Positions 8,324-10,649 of a stretch of 10,649 bases of DNA are shown here, piece after piece (the first letter of the stretch is position 1; each line of letters begins with the position of its first letter). Under the pieces are notes generated by a model. The model had not been told where the DNA came from and made no database searches. It saw only the letters and a list, made by a program, of their open reading frames with translations. The position numbers were made by a program, and so were the translations under genes. The DNA is from Euperipatoides rowelli (lineage: Eukaryota; Onychophora; Udeonychophora; Euonychophora; Peripatopsidae): the NCBI GenBank assembly GCA_003024985.2, contig PXIH01S0060605.1. One strand, given 5' to 3'.

Positions 8324-8924
8324 AAACCCAAAATGACCTTTAATTCAAGTTGAACATACCTCTATTTACATGTTAAACCATTGCAAATAAAACCGCTGTA
8401 GTGGCTGTTTCATCATCAAATTAATCTCAGACCCCCAAAAAAAAATGTGAAAGCTTCAATCTATAATCTCAGACTGAGGATAGCAATAGTCTTAATTTTA
8501 TCTTTTTAAATAACTTTTATTATGCATTTGAAATTATTATTTTTCTAGTGGAATTTTTTTTTATAGTAATTATCTTTGAAAAGCAATAATAAAAAAAAAA
8601 ATCCGTTACATTTGATCTTTAAACAAAATATATATGTGGATGCAACTTTATATTATCATCTAATCTTACATAAAGTTGAAAACCCGATTAAATTAATTAA
8701 AACTATTAATATTTTGAGTTATAAAAACTAATATTTCATAATGAAAATTTCTACCATACTACTTGTGAATTAACACCCTTAGCCTACTTCATTAAAATAA
8801 ACACAACGACATAAGATATTTTCCAGATCCACTAATGTATTGCAAAATAAATAGTTATCATCAATTCTTAATTTAAAATTATTTGCCATTAAATCTTTAC
8901 TAAAATGAGCATTAAGCAAGATTT
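8324..8924. other. AT-rich intergenic DNA
   Basis: No gene recognised. The central palm region of the LINE whose 3' part follows (with the Y-A-D-D box) would be expected in this interval, but I could not find it. The copy is therefore probably 5'-truncated near 8920, or this interval is too decayed to read. Confidence 0.6.
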
Positions 8925-9355
8925 TATATTTAACGATATAGCTGCACAGATAGAAACATATTCCAATAGATGTGGAATGATAATTAACCCTGTCAAACCA
9001 TCATTTATGATTCATAATTTTTCTCGGAATAAATCTGAAATAATATTTCATTAAGAATGCAAAATGTTAACATTAGTGAATCAGAATCATATCAAATCTT
9101 GACGATTATTATTCAGAATGACATAAAATGTGTTGAACATGTGGCACTGATTGGTTCCAAAGCATACAGGAAAATTTAAATAATATACAGACTGAAAAGA
9201 TTGGGATCAGATATTTAACTTTAAAAAAGGTTTATACAGCTTATATAAGTCCCTGTGTTGAAAACTGCTCTGTTGTATGGTCAAGTGCCATTATCAAGGA
9301 TCAAGTGTGAATGTATTGAAAGAGTACAGAAAACGTATCGTCAGGTCAGCTCTCG
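8925..9355 (+). pseudogene. Non-LTR (LINE) reverse transcriptase 3' remnant
   Basis: One plus-strand frame from about 8934 reads DIAAQIETYSNRCGMIINP and on to SFMIHNFSRNKSEI before a stop. This matches the region after the catalytic box in Jockey/CR1-like RTs (W/Y-S-x-R-x-G-M-x-x-N-P-x-K, then an FSRKK-like strand). After decayed sequence, 9228-9300 reads KVYTAYISPCVENCSVVWSS, the typical thumb motif (Y-x-x-Y-I-x-P-x-x-E-x-x-S-V-V-W). A shifted frame then gives IKCECIERVQKTYRQ (about 9299-9343), the usual I-E-R-V-Q-K/R segment. At least two frameshifts and several stops make it non-functional. The intact protein would copy the element's RNA at a nicked target site. Clade assignment within LINEs is tentative. 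Confidence 0.78.
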
Positions 9356-9379
9356 GGAACTACTATTTGCTAGAATAAT

Positions 9380-9535
9380 AAATGCCCGTGTAATGGTTTA
9401 AATACCATTTAAACGGGCTTACTGGCTTATGTAATGGGATTAAATGCCCTTGTAACAGGCTTATGGGCTTATTTACATAAAACAGGCTTATTTGCATAAA
9501 ATATTTATTGATTTCCCGTGTAATGGGCTTAGAAA
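9380..9535. repeat. Block of short GGGCTTA / CCCGTGTAATGG repeats
   Basis: The word taaatgcccgtgtaatgg at 9380-9397 recurs in altered form at 9441-9459 (taaatgcccttgtaacagg), a 61-bp spacing. Part of it recurs again at 9515-9531 (cccgtgtaatgggctta). An imperfect palindrome spans 9384-9418 (gcccgt...acgggc with aatggt/accatt inside). A 19-bp unit is tandemly duplicated with two differences at 9466-9484 and 9485-9503 (ggcttatttacataaaaca). The block sits between the two pieces of the LINE remnant and has no coding similarity. Confidence 0.8.
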
Positions 9536-9639
9536 CCTAATAGTTATTGATTGGAATTTAGATTATCAATAAGCTCTGCATGGAAACTTTGAAATAAAGA
9601 AGATTTAAAGCTTTAACCATATAAGCAAAGCCATTTCTA

Positions 9640-9800
9640 GAAAAGTACTGTGGATACATAACAAGAAAACGTGGTATCATATTGGTACATGAAACTAGAG
9701 GAGCTGGTAAATTTTTTAGGTCATTCATAAGAACAAAACATATATTATGCAGTCATCCATTCCTTCTATGATTAATATATTGGACCAACAGTGCTGAATA
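9640..9800 (+). pseudogene. Possible C-terminal piece of the same LINE protein
   Basis: A plus-strand frame at about 9697-9795 reads RGAGKFFRSFIRTKHILCS and, after one stop, IYWTNSAE. This resembles the end of Jockey-like proteins, where an F-x-x-R-T segment is followed by S-P and an L/Y-W-N motif. Similarity is weak and the region is short. It lies in the correct order and strand relative to the RT remnant at 8925-9355. Confidence 0.4.
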
Positions 9801-10020
9801 ATTAACTGTTAATTTTAATTTATTTTAGTGTGAATTTTTTTTTTTTTTAATATATTAGTTATTTTATTTGCGAACAAGTTTAGTTAAATATGTGTAGGCT
9901 AATAATTAATTAATTTAAATGAAAACTTCATCCTTAATGGCTAGGTTATCATACAAACAAGTTTATGTTAATACAATGTTATGTACATGTACAAATAGTT
10001 TAATAAATGAATAATAATAA
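9801..10020. other. AT-rich spacer, possible LINE 3' UTR
   Basis: Very A/T-rich DNA with a T run of about 15 bases near 9835-9849. If the LINE call to the left is right, part of this could be its 3' untranslated region, but no poly-A tail or target-site duplication is evident. Confidence 0.4.
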
Positions 10021-10649
10021 TCTTATACATAAAAATGAAAGTTTGTCTGTCTGTATGTTCACTATACAAATCCACAGTTTTAGAAATAGAGGCTGGAAAT
10101 TTTGCACAAATGTCTCTTTCAACTCTGGTCCGGTTATAGGCTATTTAAATTTGAGTTGGGTCATTCACATAGGGGTCAAAAGCCCTTTAAATTATTCAAC
10201 CAATCAGAGTGCAGCAAAATTAGTTTTAGCGGATAAAACGTTCTAAATGAGAATAATTGTAAGCAGATTTTTTTGGCAGCAAATTTATTATTAGAGAATA
10301 ATGGTAAGCAGATTTTTTTAAACCAAAGTTATGATTAAATGTTTATTATCATAAAAGGGAAAGAAATTAATGAATATTATACAGAATCTATCAATCTATT
10401 ATTGTCTGACAGTTTTGGTGGGGGAAAAAACGTTCTAAATGAGAATATTGGTAAGCAGATTTTTTTGGCAGCAAAGTTAGTATTAAAGGTGTTATTATCA
10501 TAAAAGGGAAAGATATTAGTGAATATATTATATACAGTATCTATCAATCTATTAATAGTATTGTCTGACAGTTTGGGGAAAAACGTTCTAAATTAGAATA
10601 ATGGTAAGCAGATTTTTGGCAGCAAAGTTAGTATTAAAGGTTTTATTAT
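10021..10649 (+). mobile_element. Helitron-like non-autonomous element (5' part), runs off window
   Basis: The proposed left terminus is tcttatacataaaaatgaaa at 10021, directly preceded by A at 10020. Helitrons characteristically insert between A and T and start with TC; many insect Helitrons continue with A/T-rich sequence, AAAATG and a gtctgtctgt tract, as seen here at 10032-10055. The interior then carries a tandem array (10235-10649). Non-autonomous Helitron relatives with central tandem repeats of ~150 bp are known in flies (DINE-type). The 3' terminus (CTRR with a hairpin) is outside the window, so this remains a hypothesis. The 79-codon frame at 10007-10246 spans the supposed terminus and is a chance frame. 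Confidence 0.4.
10211..10649. repeat. Tandem array, ~153-bp unit, partial copies at both ends
   Basis: Units start with aaaacgttctaaat at 10235, 10427 and 10580. Unit A (10235-10426) is 192 bp, unit B (10427-10579) is 153 bp, and unit C (10580-10649) is cut by the window edge. Shared words in order are gagaata..tggtaagcag, a T run, ggcagcaaagttagtatta, atcataaaagggaaaga, tctatcaatctatta and ttgtctgacagttt. A partial unit (gcagcaaaattagttttag, 10211-10229) precedes unit A. Unit A is longer because an internal segment starting gagaataa is repeated at 10249 and 10294, a 45-bp step. No reading frame is conserved between the units. Confidence 0.93.

Noticed and set aside
10007-10246. 79-codon plus-strand frame
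   Set aside because: It overlaps the proposed element terminus and the start of the tandem array and is not conserved between array units; judged a chance opening.
1-10649. A hidden defence, CRISPR or operon-like system
   Set aside because: No regularly spaced direct repeats with unique spacers, no clustered coding sequences and no bacterial signals; the content is explained as decayed eukaryotic mobile elements and simple repeats.

Overview
The window looks like AT-rich intergenic DNA from an invertebrate animal nuclear genome. The reasons are long non-coding stretches full of A/T runs, tetranucleotide-type microsatellites, and decayed retrotransposon coding sequence of metazoan type (a Ty3/gypsy gag-pol relic and a non-LTR reverse-transcriptase relic), with no bacterial-style gene packing, ribosome binding sites or operons. 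I cannot name the species; an insect or a mollusc would both fit. No intact host gene, tRNA, rRNA or CRISPR array is visible.

Layout. Positions 1-176 are a clean 16-bp minisatellite that passes into degenerate TCTG/TGTC repeats (177-470) and then ATCC/CCCT-type tetranucleotide DNA (470-640). From 660 to about 5100 the DNA is mostly unassignable AT-rich sequence. It carries several distinct repeat structures: a diverged copy of a repeat that is tandemly arrayed at the far right end (801-930), a perfect 17-bp hairpin (1565-1602), a 38-bp unit in three tandem copies (1791-1904), a partly open antisense reading frame (2339-2785), a 28-bp-stem hairpin (3591-3650), a pair of short repeats 150 bp apart (3906 and 4056), and a large 82-bp-arm inverted repeat that looks like a MITE-type element (4691-4873).

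From about 5131 to 6765 lies a dead Ty3/gypsy element on the + strand. Its order is gag remnant, CCHC zinc knuckles, aspartic protease (DSG motif) and reverse transcriptase (an F-D-D form of the Y-x-D-D box). Many stops and frameshifts break it, and recognisable RNase H, integrase and LTRs are missing. From 6770 to 8900 I see little beyond AT-rich DNA and one 21-bp tandem duplication. A second dead retroelement, the 3' part of a non-LTR (LINE, Jockey/CR1-like) reverse transcriptase, occupies about 8925-9355, with a possible C-terminal piece at 9640-9800. Between these pieces is a block of short GGGCTTA/CCCGTGTAATGG repeats.

The right end (10021-10649, running off the window) begins with a sequence resembling a Helitron 5' terminus (host A followed by TC, then AAAATG and TCTG-rich sequence). 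It continues into a tandem array with a ~153-bp unit, of which at least two and a half copies are visible. A degenerate relative of that unit lies 9 kb away near the left end. Nothing here functions as a pathway. The coherent story is successive invasion by several transposable-element classes followed by decay. I found no evidence for a previously undescribed functional system; the most interesting objects are the Helitron-like tandem array, the large MITE-like palindrome and the repeat block inside the LINE.
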